Shown here: piece by piece, positions 1 to 10,663 of the stretch
Layout of the letters: each line of letters opens with the position of its first letter
Numbering within the stretch: the stretch's first letter is position 1
Source: Chloroflexota bacterium
Lineage (GTDB): Bacteria > Chloroflexota > UBA11872
DNA: 64,000 nucleotides
Reading direction: 5' to 3'
Assembly: GCA_022826485.1 (NCBI GenBank)
Contig: JAJDUU010000005.1
Span: 62,001-126,000 of the forward strand
Made by a program: the position numbers and the translations under genes
Notes under the pieces: generated by a model
The model's input: only the letters and a program-made list of their open reading frames with translations
Told to the model about the DNA's origin: nothing
The model's database searches: none

Positions 1-1
1 G

Positions 2-358
2 ATCAAGGCGCGCGCGCCGGAGTGGATCGGCGCCGTCCGCGAGGCTTCGCGCATGCTGGCGCCCTATGCCGAGCAGGGTGAGGTCCTGTCCCTCGCCGGC
101 GACGTGGTCACCATCGGCTACCGAGGCCAGCTGCCATTCGAGCGGATGGAGCAGCCGCAGTCGCGGCAACTCCTGGCCGAGGCGCTGTCGCGGACGTTCG
201 GGACTGAGTTGCGCGTGCGCAATCGACTCCAGCGCGATGCCGCGCCTGCCCGCCGCCCATCGCCGAAGGCCGCGTCAAGCAGTGACCCTGTGGTCCGTGT
301 TGCAATGAAGGAATATGGGGCTCAGCCGATTGACGCTGAACTCACCGAAGGAGCCTAG
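2..358 (+). CDS. dnaX: DNA polymerase III subunit gamma/tau, C-terminal part (truncated by window start)
   Basis: Open frame from window edge (IKARAPEWIGAVREASRMLAPYAEQGE...); directly upstream of ybaB-recR, the classical dnaX-ybaB-recR order. Confidence 0.75.
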   Translation: MKARAPEWIGAVREASRMLAPYAEQGEVLSLAGDVVTIGYRGQLPFERMEQPQSRQLLAEALSRTFGTELRVRNRLQRDAAPARRPSPKAASSSDPVVRVAMKEYGAQPIDAELTEGA

Positions 359-361
359 CCG

Positions 362-658
362 GTGTCCATGAAGATGATGCGGCAGCTGCAGCGACAGATG
401 GAGAAGACGCAAGAGGAGTTGCGGACCGCCACGCTGGAAGTCACCTCCGGCGGCGGCGCGGTCACGATCGTCATAACCGGCGACCAGCACATCGAGTCCA
501 TCGCCATCGATCCGGCGGCCATCGACCCCGACGACCCGGAGCTGCTCGGAGACTTGGTGACGGCTGCCGTGAACGAGGCCATCGACCAGTCGCAGGACCT
601 CGCCAAGCGCAAGCTCGGCGCGCTGACCGGCGGGCTCAACATTCCGGGGCTCACGTAG
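362..658 (+). CDS. ybaB: YbaB/EbfC family nucleoid-associated protein
   Basis: 98 aa, MKMMRQLQRQMEKTQEEL... ; position between dnaX and recR. Confidence 0.9.
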   Translation: MSMKMMRQLQRQMEKTQEELRTATLEVTSGGGAVTIVITGDQHIESIAIDPAAIDPDDPELLGDLVTAAVNEAIDQSQDLAKRKLGALTGGLNIPGLT

Positions 659-661
659 GGC

Positions 662-1288
662 GTGCCCGACCCGGTTCCACGGCCGATCACGCGCCTCATC
701 GAGGAGTTCGGCCGGCTGCCCACGATTGGTCCCAAGACGGCGCAGCGCCTGGCCTTCTTCTTGCTGCGCGCGCCCGCCACGCAGGTATCGGCGCTGGGCG
801 CCGCCGTCAGCGGCCTGCGCGAGCACGTGGTCAGCTGCACGCGGTGCGGGAACTACGCCGACCAGGATCCCTGCGCCATCTGCCGCGACCCTACTCGCGA
901 TCAGCAACTCCTGTGCGTGGTCGAGGACCCGCTCGATCTGCTGGCCATCGAGCGGTCTGGAGGCTTCAACGGCGTCTATCACGTGCTGCACGGGGTCATC
1001 GCGCCGTTGGACGGCGTGGGTCCCGATGAGCTCAACCTTCCCGCTCTGGCCGAGCGCGTGCGGCGCGAGGGGCTGCGCGAGGTGATCGTCGCGACGAACG
1101 CCAGCATCGAAGGCGACGCCACGGCGGCCTACATCAACGGCCTGCTGGACACGGATTCGCTGCCGGTCACGCGGCTGGCGCGGGGACTCGCCCGCGGCGG
1201 CGACATTGAATACGTTGATGCGGCCACCATCGCCATGGCGCTCGAGGGACGCAGCCGGGTCGCCGATGAGCTCCCGAACGGCCTCTGA
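662..1288 (+). CDS. recR: Recombination mediator protein RecR
   Basis: GTG start; EEFGRLPTIGPKTAQRLAFFLL HhH region, C4 zinc motif CTRCGNYADQDPCAIC, Toprim LLCVVEDPLDLLAIE. Confidence 0.97.
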   Translation: MPDPVPRPITRLIEEFGRLPTIGPKTAQRLAFFLLRAPATQVSALGAAVSGLREHVVSCTRCGNYADQDPCAICRDPTRDQQLLCVVEDPLDLLAIERSGGFNGVYHVLHGVIAPLDGVGPDELNLPALAERVRREGLREVIVATNASIEGDATAAYINGLLDTDSLPVTRLARGLARGGDIEYVDAATIAMALEGRSRVADELPNGL

Positions 1289-1988
1289 GACGACGGCCCG
1301 GCTCCACTGGTTGGGCCACGCGTGCTTTCTGCTGCGCAGCCCCGCGGGCGTGCATGTGCTGATCGACCCGCTCAACGACGCCCTTGGCTATCCGCTGCCG
1401 CCACTACCCGACATCGACCTGGTGCTGCTCAGCCACGAGCATGCCGATCACGCCAACGTGGGGCTGGCGCCCGGACGGCCCAAAGTCGTCCGAGGCGCGA
1501 GCGCCGACGTGTGGCACGCAGCCGAGGTTCAGCTTGGCGATGTGACCGCGACGGTGATCGCCGGCGCCTATCACGACGAGGTGCAGGGGGCCGCCCGCGG
1601 GCGCACGGCGTTGCTCTCGATCGCCGTGGGCGGTGTCCGTCTCTTGCACCTCGGAGACCTCGGGCACGTCCTAGATGCCAATCTCATCGCGCAGACCTGG
1701 GCCCACGACATCGCGTGCGTTCCCGTCGGCGGCCATTTCACTCTCGATGGCATCGGGGCGGCGGAGGTCATCGACCAGATCGCCCCACGGGTCGCCATCC
1801 CGATGCACTTTCGCCCGACGGAAGTCGAGATGCCGCTTCCGATCAGCACGCTGGAGGACAGCGGCTTCTTGACCGGCCGCACCGTGCGGCGCGTGGCCAC
1901 GTCTGAACTCGATCTCGCGCCGGACCTCTTGCCACACAGCCTCGAAGTTACGGTCCTGGAGCCGCCGACTCCTCCAGCGCCCGCGTGA
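1266..1988 (+). CDS. MBL-fold metal-dependent hydrolase (UPF0173-like)
   Basis: LHWLGHACFLL, SHEHADH, HLGDLGH motifs; ATG at 1266 overlaps recR 3' end. Confidence 0.85.
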   Translation: MSSRTASETTARLHWLGHACFLLRSPAGVHVLIDPLNDALGYPLPPLPDIDLVLLSHEHADHANVGLAPGRPKVVRGASADVWHAAEVQLGDVTATVIAGAYHDEVQGAARGRTALLSIAVGGVRLLHLGDLGHVLDANLIAQTWAHDIACVPVGGHFTLDGIGAAEVIDQIAPRVAIPMHFRPTEVEMPLPISTLEDSGFLTGRTVRRVATSELDLAPDLLPHSLEVTVLEPPTPPAPA

Positions 1989-2841
1989 ACAGGCCGGTGA
2001 CGCGCGCGTCGTAGACCTCGGGCGCCACGAACTCGGCGACGACGTGGCCCGCGTCCGGTACGCGCCAGAGCTCCCTGGGCTCGCCGGCGCGCGCGTAGAG
2101 GGCCTCGGCGTCGTGGGGCGAGACCAGCGGGTCGTCCGTGCCGTGCGCGATCAGCACCGGTCGCGGACTCAGGCTCGCAATCGATTCGATCACGGCCAGA
2201 TCGTGCATGCGCGCCCCGGTCATGCGTTCCACCAGCCAGGTCACGCCGCGCTTGAACGGCCACGGCGGCAGGCCGGTGAAGGTCCGGAAACCCCAGGCGG
2301 TGGCGCTTTCCAGCGAGGCGTAGGCCGCATCGCTGAAGATGGCTCGAATCCTCGGCTCGGTTGCCGCCACCGTGATTGCCACGGCGCCGCCCATGGAGTT
2401 CGCGAGGATGACGATCGGGGCGCCGTTCAGCGACGGGTCCGTGTCCGCCAGGTCGACGACAGCCCGCAGGTCGCGCATCTCATGCACGCCGGCGCTGCAC
2501 ATGCGCCCGCCTGACTCGCCACAGGCGCGAAAATCGAACAGCACCACCGAGTAGCCGGCGCGGTGCAGTCGACCGGCTCGCCACTCCATTTCGGTGTGGT
2601 TGGTGCCCCAGCCATGCACGCAAATCACCGTTGCCTTGGCGTCTGCCTGCGGCGCGACCCACACCTTCAACCGCACGCCGTCGTCGGCGCGGATGGTCGT
2701 ATGACGCAGCGGCAGGTCGGACGGCTGCCAGTCCTGCGGACGCCAGCCGCGCGGTGGATGGGTCAGGCGCCACGCGGTTTGGGCGGTCACCGCGGCCCAG
2801 AGCAGGACCACCCCGCCGAAGATCGCCGCGATCAGCGGCAT
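1948..2841 (-). CDS. alpha/beta hydrolase with N-terminal membrane segment
   Basis: HGWGTNHTEM, nucleophile elbow ANSMGGAVA, DDPLVSPHDA, catalytic DAGHV; overlaps trpA stop. Confidence 0.85.
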   Translation of the reverse strand: MPLIAAIFGGVVLLWAAVTAQTAWRLTHPPRGWRPQDWQPSDLPLRHTTIRADDGVRLKVWVAPQADAKATVICVHGWGTNHTEMEWRAGRLHRAGYSVVLFDFRACGESGGRMCSAGVHEMRDLRAVVDLADTDPSLNGAPIVILANSMGGAVAITVAATEPRIRAIFSDAAYASLESATAWGFRTFTGLPPWPFKRGVTWLVERMTGARMHDLAVIESIASLSPRPVLIAHGTDDPLVSPHDAEALYARAGEPRELWRVPDAGHVVAEFVAPEVYDARVTGLFTRALEESAAPGP

Positions 2842-3629
2842 GCGGCGGCGTCCGCCATGGCCTCCACCTGCGCCGCGGCACGCGCCACCGCCTTCGACGG
2901 CGGCGCGGCGTCGAAGATGTCGATCAGCGCGCTGGCCATGATTGCCGCTTCGGCCTGTCCACACAGCGCCCGCACGTGTGCGGGAGTGGAGATTCCAAAG
3001 CCCACCGCGCGGGGGAGCGCGGCTGATTCGCCGACTCGCTGCAGGAACGCCGCGAGGCCCGTTTGCAGGTCCTGGCGGCGGCCCGTGACGCCCGTGAGGC
3101 TCACGCAGTAGAGAAACCCGCTGCCGCGCTCGGCCACGCGGCCGATTCGATCGCTGGGCGTGGTCGGCGCCACCAACGGGATCACGTCGAGACCGTGGGC
3201 GGAGCAGGCCAGCGCCAGTTCCTCGTTGTCGTCCGGCAGCAAGTCGGGAACGATCAGCCCGTCCACGCCCGCGTCCCGCAAATCCCGCGCCAGGTCCTCA
3301 TACCCCCACTGCAAGAACGGATTCGCGTATCCCATCAACACCAGCGGCGCGTCGGTGGAGGCTCGAATCGTCGCGGCGGCCTCGATGCAGCCCGTGAGGG
3401 TGGCTCCCTCGGCCAGCGCACGCTGCGTCGCTCGCTGGATGGTCGGGCCGTCGGCGATCGGGTCGCTGAACGGGACCCCCAACTCCAGCATGTTCGCGCC
3501 GGCGTCGACGTACGCCCGGGCCAGCGCCACCGAGGTCGGCATGTCGGGATATCCGAGCGCGACATACGGCGCAATCACCAGCCGGCCGTCGGCACCGGCA
3601 TCGGTGAAGGCCGCGGCGATACGGCTCAA
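2832..3629 (-). CDS. trpA: Tryptophan synthase alpha chain
   Basis: [43 protein letters not shown] motifs. Confidence 0.97.
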   Translation of the reverse strand: MSRIAAAFTDAGADGRLVIAPYVALGYPDMPTSVALARAYVDAGANMLELGVPFSDPIADGPTIQRATQRALAEGATLTGCIEAAATIRASTDAPLVLMGYANPFLQWGYEDLARDLRDAGVDGLIVPDLLPDDNEELALACSAHGLDVIPLVAPTTPSDRIGRVAERGSGFLYCVSLTGVTGRRQDLQTGLAAFLQRVGESAALPRAVGFGISTPAHVRALCGQAEAAIMASALIDIFDAAPPSKAVARAAAQVEAMADAAACR

Positions 3630-4825
3630 CCGGCGGCTCCCAGCGCACTGACCACGGTGTCCATGTCCTTGTCGCCGCGCCCCGAGAGATTCACCAGGAT
3701 CAAGGCGTCGCCCGGCAGCGTCGGCGCCAGCTCGATGGCATGGGCCATGGCGTGTGCGGATTCCAGGGCGGGAATGATGCCCTCGAAACGAGCCAGGGTC
3801 TGTAGGGCTTCCAGGGCCTGCTCGTCGGTTACCGAGACGTAGCTCGCGCGACCCGCGTCGCGCAGATAGGCATGCTCAGGCCCCACGCCCGGATAGTCCA
3901 AACCGGCGGCAATGCTGTGCGTGGGAGCAATCTGGCCGTCCTCGTCTTGCAGCAGATAGCTGATCGCCCCGTGCAAGATGCCCGGGCTGCCGGCTTCCAG
4001 CGTGGCCGCGGTCTGCGCCGGACCCGTGCCGCCCGCTTCAACGCCAACCAGGCCGACCGGGTCGCCCACGAACGAGTGGAAGATCCCGATGGCGTTGCTG
4101 CCGCCGTTGACGCAGGCGATAACCGTGTCCGGCAGGCGGCCGGTCTGCTCCAGCATCTGGGCGCGCGACTCGATGCCGATCACCTTCTGAAACTCGCGCA
4201 CGATCAGCGGATAGGGATGGGGCCCCGTGGCCGAGCCAAATAGGTAGAACGTCGATTCGACGTGCGTGACCCAATCGCGCAACGCCTCGTTGATGGCGTC
4301 CTTCAACGTTTGGCTGCCGGACGTCACCGGCACCACCTCGGCCCCGAGCATGCGCATGCGCACCACGTTGAGCGCCTGGCGGTGAACGTCCTCCTCGCCC
4401 ATGTACACCACGCACTCGAGCCCGAACATGGCGCACACGGTTGCGGTGGCCACGCCGTGCTGGCCGGCGCCGGTTTCGGCGATGACGCGGCGCTTGCCGC
4501 TGCGCACCGCCAGCAGGGCCTGTCCCAGGGCGTTGTTGATCTTGTGGGCGCCGGTGTGCGCCAGGTCCTCGCGCTTGAGCCAGATTCGAGCGCCGCCGAG
4601 CTCCTCGTGCAGCCGGCGCGCTTCGTAGATCGGTGTCGGCCGCCCGGCGTAGTGGTGGAGCAGGCGCTCCAGCTCGGTCTGAAACGCGGAATCGTCGCGC
4701 AGCCGCATGAAGGCGTCCTCGAGCTCCACGAGCGCCGGCACCAGGGTCTCCGGCACGTAGCGACCGCCCCAGGTGCCGAAGTAGCCGGCGGCGTCGGGGG
4801 TGTGGGTGTCTGCGGTGGTGGTCAC
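3626..4825 (-). CDS. trpB: Tryptophan synthase beta chain
   Basis: [23 protein letters not shown]-lysine motif, [25 protein letters not shown]. Confidence 0.98.
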   Translation of the reverse strand: MTTTADTHTPDAAGYFGTWGGRYVPETLVPALVELEDAFMRLRDDSAFQTELERLLHHYAGRPTPIYEARRLHEELGGARIWLKREDLAHTGAHKINNALGQALLAVRSGKRRVIAETGAGQHGVATATVCAMFGLECVVYMGEEDVHRQALNVVRMRMLGAEVVPVTSGSQTLKDAINEALRDWVTHVESTFYLFGSATGPHPYPLIVREFQKVIGIESRAQMLEQTGRLPDTVIACVNGGSNAIGIFHSFVGDPVGLVGVEAGGTGPAQTAATLEAGSPGILHGAISYLLQDEDGQIAPTHSIAAGLDYPGVGPEHAYLRDAGRASYVSVTDEQALEALQTLARFEGIIPALESAHAMAHAIELAPTLPGDALILVNLSGRGDKDMDTVVSALGAAG

Positions 4826-5826
4826 GGCGCGGCGCTCGGCCTCAGCTCCGGCGGCACCAGCGATACCATCACATTCCCAATGATCAGCACGTCGCTGGGA
4901 TCCTGCTCGACCAGGTAGACGACCTCGATCACCCCGGTCATCCGGCCCACCTGCAGCACGATGTAGTAAATCGTCGGCACCGCCGGTCCGCTCGGCGGTG
5001 CGCCTTCGGCCAGATTTGGATTCATTTCGAGCACGGCAAGGGTCACGGCGTCGGCAATCTGGGGCACGTTGCCAAATCCCGTAAGCGAGGACTCCAGATT
5101 GGGATAGGGCTCTTGCATCGCCTCGACGCGGGTGGCGGCCGAGCTTCCGATGAAGCTGGATGAGAGGAACTCGTAGAAGCTCGCGGCCCCCTCGACGCTC
5201 GGGTGGACGAAGACGAACTGCACGAGTTGAACCAGGCGCTGGCGCTCGCTGAGGGCCCCGGATTCCGGCTGCCGCCCACTGAATTTCGCGCCGAAGCTGA
5301 CGATCTCGAAGCCGGCGAAGATCTCGGGCGAGAAGACCACGCTTGGGTCCGCCGTTTCCTCGAAGGTTTCCAGGCCGGGGTCCACGGCCTCGTTCGGAAT
5401 CAGCATCGAGGACGCCAGCGGGTTCGCGGCAATGGCCTGGACGTCCATAGGCCCTGTGGCCGCGGGCGCCGTTGGGGCCGCCGTTTCTTGGGTCGCCCCG
5501 CCAGCCGTCACTGGAGGCGTGGTTGGCTGCGTCGTTGCCTCGAACGTCAAAACCGGCGTTCGCTCATCGGGGGGCGGGGGCGCCGGCGAGGCTGTTGGCC
5601 GGGGAGCCGGCGTCGGAGTCGGCGCCGGAGTTGGCGGTGGCGTCGGCGTTGGTTCCAGGGTCGTGGGGGCCGGTTTCATCTCGATCTCGGTTTGACCTTC
5701 GGCGAACACGAATTTGGCGTCCGTGAGCTCGTCCGCCGGGCGCTCGCCGTCTTCCAGCATGAAGCCCTGCGTGCACCCGCTGGCCAGCACCCCCGTCACC
5801 AGCAGCGCCGCGGCAAGCCGTCGCAT
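4822..5826 (-). CDS. Predicted lipoprotein with Pro/Thr-rich linker, embedded in trp operon
   Basis: [21 protein letters not shown] lipobox; low-complexity [28 protein letters not shown]; 4-bp overlap with trpB start. Confidence 0.8.
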   Translation of the reverse strand: MRRLAAALLVTGVLASGCTQGFMLEDGERPADELTDAKFVFAEGQTEIEMKPAPTTLEPTPTPPPTPAPTPTPAPRPTASPAPPPPDERTPVLTFEATTQPTTPPVTAGGATQETAAPTAPAATGPMDVQAIAANPLASSMLIPNEAVDPGLETFEETADPSVVFSPEIFAGFEIVSFGAKFSGRQPESGALSERQRLVQLVQFVFVHPSVEGAASFYEFLSSSFIGSSAATRVEAMQEPYPNLESSLTGFGNVPQIADAVTLAVLEMNPNLAEGAPPSGPAVPTIYYIVLQVGRMTGVIEVVYLVEQDPSDVLIIGNVMVSLVPPELRPSAAP

Positions 5827-5828
5827 GG

Positions 5829-6449
5829 CTAGGCGGCCGCTTCCTGCGCCGCGAAGGCCGCGCGCGCGCGCCGCACGAACGCTTCGATCTTGTCCGGGTC
5901 TTTGACGCGATCGGTCTCGACGCCGCTGGCGACGTCCACGCCAAACGGTCGCGCGGCGGCGATGGCCGTCGCCACGTTGTCCGGCGTGAGCCCTCCGGCC
6001 AGCAGCACCGGATGCTCGCGGGTCAAGGACCGCGCCGAGGCGTAGTCCCACGACTCGCCCGTGCCACCGGCTCGCGTGTCGTGCGCGGTATCGAAATGGA
6101 AGAGATCCACGTCGAAGTCGGCCACGATCGCCGCGTCGCGCGGCAGCCGCAGGGTCTTGACCGCGCGTGGTCCCAGCGCATCGCAGTAGTCCGGGTTTTC
6201 ACTGCCGCCAAGTTGAATGCGATCCAGGTTGCACGCGCGGGCGACCTCCTCGACTTCCGGCAGCGGCGCATCGACGAACACGCCCACGCGCTCCGGCCCG
6301 GCCGGCGCCGCGTCGAAGATCTGTTGGGCCTCGGCCACGGTGCGCCGGCGCCAGGCCGGGGCGAATATCACGCCCAGCATGCCCGCCCCGGCGGCAGCCG
6401 CCGCCTCGGCGTCCTCGGGTCTCAGCAGCCCGCAAATCTTGACCAGCAC
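5829..6449 (-). CDS. trpF: Phosphoribosylanthranilate isomerase
   Basis: MLVKICGL N-terminus, QLGG, LLAGGLTPDNV, GVDVASGVE. Confidence 0.96.
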   Translation of the reverse strand: MLVKICGLLRPEDAEAAAAAGAGMLGVIFAPAWRRRTVAEAQQIFDAAPAGPERVGVFVDAPLPEVEEVARACNLDRIQLGGSENPDYCDALGPRAVKTLRLPRDAAIVADFDVDLFHFDTAHDTRAGGTGESWDYASARSLTREHPVLLAGGLTPDNVATAIAAARPFGVDVASGVETDRVKDPDKIEAFVRRARAAFAAQEAAA

Positions 6450-6452
6450 GGT

Positions 6453-7241
6453 CTATGCCGCCGCTCCGGCCGCCACCAGTTCCCGGAGCTGACTGCCCGC
6501 GTCGGGCGCCGTCACGATCGACTCGCCCACGAGCACGGCGCTCACGCCGCTGGCGGCCAGGCGCCGCACGTCGGCCGGGGTGCGCACACCGCTCTCGCTC
6601 ACGATGGCGATGTCGTCCGGGATCATGGCGCAGAGGCGCTCGGTGACCGCCAGGTCGGTCTTGAACGAACGCAGATCGCGGTTGTTGATGCCCACGATGC
6701 GGGCGCCGGCAACCAGGGCCTGCTCCACTTCCTCCTCCACGTGCGCCTCGACCAGCGCCTCCATGCCGAGCTCGTGCACCAGCGCCAGATCGTCGTCCAG
6801 GTCCTGCTCCGGCGTCAGTCCCACGATGAGGAGCACGGCGTCGGCGTTGGCCGCCGCCGACTCGTAGATCTGATAGGCATCGACGATGAATTCCTTGCGG
6901 ATTACCGGAAGATCGCAGGCGCCGCGGGCCTGCTCGAGATCGCTGAGCGATCCGCGAAAGTAGTTCTGATCCGTGAGCACCGAGATTGCGGCCGCCCCGC
7001 TGTCCGCGTATTCGACGGCCTGCGCCGCCGGGTCCAGGTCTTCCGTGAACACTCCCGCGGTTGGCGAGGCGCGTTTGATTTCGGCGATCACGACGACCGC
7101 GTCCACGTCCAGGGCATGCCGGAGCGAGCGCCGTGGGCGCGGCGCCTCGCCGCGGCGGCGCATCTCGGCAAGAGGCACGGCCGCCGCCGCCTGCGCCACC
7201 TCGTGGCGCTTGTGCTCGACGATCTCGTCCAGAATCGTCAT
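6453..7241 (-). CDS. trpC: Indole-3-glycerol phosphate synthase
   Basis: VIAEIKRASPT, VLTDQNYFRGS, IVGINNRDL, VSESGV motifs. Confidence 0.97.
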   Translation of the reverse strand: MTILDEIVEHKRHEVAQAAAAVPLAEMRRRGEAPRPRRSLRHALDVDAVVVIAEIKRASPTAGVFTEDLDPAAQAVEYADSGAAAISVLTDQNYFRGSLSDLEQARGACDLPVIRKEFIVDAYQIYESAAANADAVLLIVGLTPEQDLDDDLALVHELGMEALVEAHVEEEVEQALVAGARIVGINNRDLRSFKTDLAVTERLCAMIPDDIAIVSESGVRTPADVRRLAASGVSAVLVGESIVTAPDAGSQLRELVAAGAAA

Positions 7242-8267
7242 CTAGCCGCCCGGCGTGCTGTTCGTGACGGCGACCATTCGTTCCAGGCTCGCTGCCGCCG
7301 TGCCGCTGTCGATGGCGGCCGCGGCGCGCTCGACGCCGTCCCGCCAAGACTCAGCGACCCCGGCCGCCAGCAACACGCCGGCGGCGTTCGCCACCGCCAG
7401 ATCGCGACGCGGCCCGCGGTCGGCGCCGTCGAGGATGCCGCGGATGGTGACGGCGTTTTCCTCGGGCGTGCCGCCGGCCACGCTTGCCGCGTCACTCGCC
7501 GCCAACCCCAGATCCTCGGCGCTGATGGTGTACGACGAAATCGCGCCATCGCGTAGCTCGGTCACCTGGGTGGGGCCGTCGAGCGTGACTTCGTCCATGC
7601 CCCCGTGCCCGGCGACCACGAGGACGCGGACGGCGCCCATTTTCTGCAGCGCGTTCGCCATGGTCGTCGCCAGCGCGGGACTGGCCGCGCCCAGGAGTTG
7701 CCGCCGCACGCCGGCGGGATTCGTCAGCGGGCCCAGGACGTTGAACATCGTGCGGATGCCGATTTCCCGGCGCAGCGGCGCCGCGAACTTCATGCTGGGG
7801 TGAAAGGCCTGGGCGAACATGAACCCGATCCCGGCCTCGCGCACGCACTGGGCGACAAGCGCCGGAGGAACGGCCAACTGCACGCCAAGGGCTTCGAACG
7901 CGTCGGCGCTGCCGCTCTTGCGAGTGAACGACCGGTTGCCGTGCTTGGCGACCTTCGCTCCGGCGCCGGCGGCAATCAGCGCGGCGGTGGTCGTCACGTT
8001 GAACCAGCTGACGCCGCGTCCGCCCGTGCCGCACGCGTCGACGGCGGACAGATTGCCCAGCTCTACGCGCGTGGCATGGGCCCGCATGCTCTCCAGGAAG
8101 CCGGCGATCTCATCCGCCGACTCGCCTTTCAGGCGCAATGCGGTGACCAGCGCGCCGAACTGCGCGGGCGTGACGCCGCCGGTGAGGATGGACTCCATCA
8201 CCTCGCGCGCCGTGTCGCGCGCCAGCGAACGCCCCTCCACCACGGTCTGAATCGCGCCGACGATCAT
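7242..8267 (-). CDS. trpD: Anthranilate phosphoribosyltransferase
   Basis: CGTGG, KHGNRS, FAQAFHPSMKF, RTMFNVLGPLTNP motifs. Confidence 0.97.
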   Translation of the reverse strand: MIVGAIQTVVEGRSLARDTAREVMESILTGGVTPAQFGALVTALRLKGESADEIAGFLESMRAHATRVELGNLSAVDACGTGGRGVSWFNVTTTAALIAAGAGAKVAKHGNRSFTRKSGSADAFEALGVQLAVPPALVAQCVREAGIGFMFAQAFHPSMKFAAPLRREIGIRTMFNVLGPLTNPAGVRRQLLGAASPALATTMANALQKMGAVRVLVVAGHGGMDEVTLDGPTQVTELRDGAISSYTISAEDLGLAASDAASVAGGTPEENAVTIRGILDGADRGPRRDLAVANAAGVLLAAGVAESWRDGVERAAAAIDSGTAAASLERMVAVTNSTPGG

Positions 8268-8848
8268 GAGAGTGTCCGCATGCCGGCCAGCTTGACGAAG
8301 TTCCGGAGCAGATCGGGTCCCACCGTGGTGAGAATCGACTCCGGGTGAAACTGCACGCCGAGTATCGGGTGGGTCTGATGCCGCACGCCCATGATAAGCC
8401 CATCCGGCGTGCGCGCCGTAACGTCTAGCTCATCCGGCAGGCTCGCCTCCTCGATGATCAGCGAGTGGTAGCGCGTGGCGGTGAACGGATCCGGCAGGCC
8501 GTCGAACAGCTCATCGCCGTCGTGATGGATCGGCGATGTCTTGCCGTGCATCAGCTCCGGCGCCCGCACGATGCGGCCGCCGAACGCCGCGCCAACGGCC
8601 TGGTGCCCCAGGCACACCCCAAGCGTGGGGATGCGCGGCCCCAGCGTGGCGATCAAGTCCACCGAGATTCCGGCCTCGGCCGGCGTGCAGGGACCCGGTG
8701 AGACCACGATGGCCTCGGGCCCCTTCGCTTCGATTTCGGCCACCGTCAGCGCGTCGTTCCGGTGAACCTCGATGTCGTCTGTGATCACGCTGAGGAACTG
8801 CACCAGGTTGTAGGTGAACGAGTCGTAGTTATCGAGCACGAGCAGCAT
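8264..8848 (-). CDS. trpG: Anthranilate synthase glutamine amidotransferase component
   Basis: LLVLDNYDSFTYNLVQ, GVCLGHQA, GVQFHPES motifs. Confidence 0.97.
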   Translation of the reverse strand: MLLVLDNYDSFTYNLVQFLSVITDDIEVHRNDALTVAEIEAKGPEAIVVSPGPCTPAEAGISVDLIATLGPRIPTLGVCLGHQAVGAAFGGRIVRAPELMHGKTSPIHHDGDELFDGLPDPFTATRYHSLIIEEASLPDELDVTARTPDGLIMGVRHQTHPILGVQFHPESILTTVGPDLLRNFVKLAGMRTLS

Positions 8849-10343
8849 GGCCGGCCTCCTCCGCGATCTCGATCGCGCGCAGCAGTGCCCGTGCCTTATT
8901 GAGGCACTCGTGGTACTCCCGCTCGGGCACGGAGTCCGCCACGATCCCGGCGCCGGCCTGCACGTGCGCCATGCCGTCGCGGACGACCATGGTGCGAATC
9001 GTGATCGCCGTGTCGAGGTCGCCCGAGTAGCTCACGTAACCCACGGCGCCGCCGTAGGGGCCGCGCCGCAGGTTTTCCAGCTCGGCAATGATCTCCATTG
9101 CCCGAATCTTGGGCGCGCCCGAGAGGGTTCCAGCCGGGAAGCAGGCGCGCAGCGCGTCGAGACCGCTGCGGCCCGGCGCAAGCGTGCCGGTCACGTCGCT
9201 CACGATGTGCATGACGTGCGAGTAGCGCTCGACGCTCATGAAGTCGTCCACGGCGACCGAGCCCGAGACCGACACGCGCCCGACGTCATTGCGGCCCAGA
9301 TCGACGAGCATCACGTGCTCGGCGCGCTCCTTCGGGTCGGCGAGCAGCTCACGCGCCAGCTCTCCATCGGCGTCCGGATCCTCGCCCCGGGGACGGGTTC
9401 CGGCGATGGGACGCGTGCGGACCTGACCGTCCTCGAAGCGCACCATCATCTCGGGCGACGCGCCGGCAAGCTGCACGTCGCCGAAGTCCAGATAGAACAT
9501 GTAGGGCGACGGATTGATGCGCCGCAGCGCGCGGTAGACCTCGATCGGGTCGACGGTGAGCCTTCGGCTCAGGCGCAGCGACGGCACCGTCTGGATGATG
9601 TCGCCCGCGGAGATGTATTCCTTCGCCCGCTCGACGGCGCGCATGAACTCGGCCTTGGACATGCTCAGGTCCACGCGCCCGTTGACCGGCGACGCGCTGT
9701 CTCGGCTGGGAACCGGCGTGGGGCCCGCAATGCGGTCGGCAAGCGCGGCCAGCCGATCACGCGCCGCGGCATATCCGCGCACCGGATCGGGATCCGGACG
9801 GGCGACCGTGACGAGCCGCATCACGTCACGCACGTGATCGAAGATCACCAGCTCCTCGCAGAGCATGAACATGCCGTCGGGCACGCCCAGCGGGTCCGGC
9901 GCCGGCACCGGCAGCCGCTCGAAGTTGGCCGCAGCGTCGTAGGCCAGATAGCCGACCGCGCCGCCCTGAAAGCGGGGCAACCCTGGATTGGGCGCGACAT
10001 CAGCCGTGTCCAACAACTGCGCCACCAGGTCCAGCGGATCGGTGTAGGTCTCGGTGCGGGCCTCGCCGTCCGCGTCGGTGAATCGTGCCGTTCCGTCGCG
10101 GAAGCGGAGGCTGCGCGCCGGCCGCGCGCCGACGAATGAGTACCGCGCCACCTGCTCGCCGCCCTCCACGCTTTCCAGCAGGAATGCCGGGTCGCCGGCC
10201 CGCAGCTTGAGGAACACCGACACCGGCGTGTCCAGGTCGCCGGGAATTTCATCGAAGATCGGCGTCGCGCGGCCGTGGGCGAGTTGGTCGAGGGCCCACG
10301 CGCGCTGATCCGTGCGTGCGTCCACCATCTGCTCCATGCCCAT
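8829..10343 (-). CDS. trpE: Anthranilate synthase component I
   Basis: IAGTRPRGED, ERAEHVMLVDLGRNDVGRV, FPAGTLSGAPKIRAMEII; start MGMEQMV with AGGAGG-type RBS. Confidence 0.96.
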   Translation of the reverse strand: MGMEQMVDARTDQRAWALDQLAHGRATPIFDEIPGDLDTPVSVFLKLRAGDPAFLLESVEGGEQVARYSFVGARPARSLRFRDGTARFTDADGEARTETYTDPLDLVAQLLDTADVAPNPGLPRFQGGAVGYLAYDAAANFERLPVPAPDPLGVPDGMFMLCEELVIFDHVRDVMRLVTVARPDPDPVRGYAAARDRLAALADRIAGPTPVPSRDSASPVNGRVDLSMSKAEFMRAVERAKEYISAGDIIQTVPSLRLSRRLTVDPIEVYRALRRINPSPYMFYLDFGDVQLAGASPEMMVRFEDGQVRTRPIAGTRPRGEDPDADGELARELLADPKERAEHVMLVDLGRNDVGRVSVSGSVAVDDFMSVERYSHVMHIVSDVTGTLAPGRSGLDALRACFPAGTLSGAPKIRAMEIIAELENLRRGPYGGAVGYVSYSGDLDTAITIRTMVVRDGMAHVQAGAGIVADSVPEREYHECLNKARALLRAIEIAEEAGHAARAR

Positions 10344-10376
10344 TCGACCCCTCCTTCCGGCCCCGACGCCGGGCAC

Positions 10377-10407
10377 AAAAAAACCTCTCGCCTGAGGGGC
10401 GAGAGGC
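10377..10407 (-). terminator. Intrinsic terminator of the T-box leader
   Basis: Minus strand CCTCTCGCCCCTCAGGCGAGAGG followed by TTTTTTT. Confidence 0.93.
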
Positions 10408-10660
10408 TCGTGCCTTCGCGGTGCCACCCTGCTTCGGGTGCACAAGGCACCCCTTCGTTCCAGATACGGAGCTTGCGCTCGATATCCTGCCCTGCGCTAA
10501 CGGTGGGCCTCCGGCGGAGCCTACTTGGGCGTGCCCGTTGGGTCCGCGGCTCGTGGGGCCATTCGCCGCCGTCGCCGCGACCGGACTTGCAGCGCGAGGT
10601 CCGGCTCTCTAACGCGGCTTCCGACGGGTACTCGTCCCAGTCACAGCCTTTCCAGCAATC
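10377..10660 (-). ncRNA. T-box leader (tRNA-Trp sensing) upstream of trpE
   Basis: Minus strand: AGTA (10629-10632); nested stem-I helices CCGTCG/CGACGG, GCCGCG/CGCGGC, CCGGAC/GTCCGG with AGAGAG box; GAA-TGG specifier (TGG=10559-10561); T-box TGGCACCGCG (10418-10427); terminator to trpE RBS. Confidence 0.93.
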
Positions 10661-10663
10661 GCG

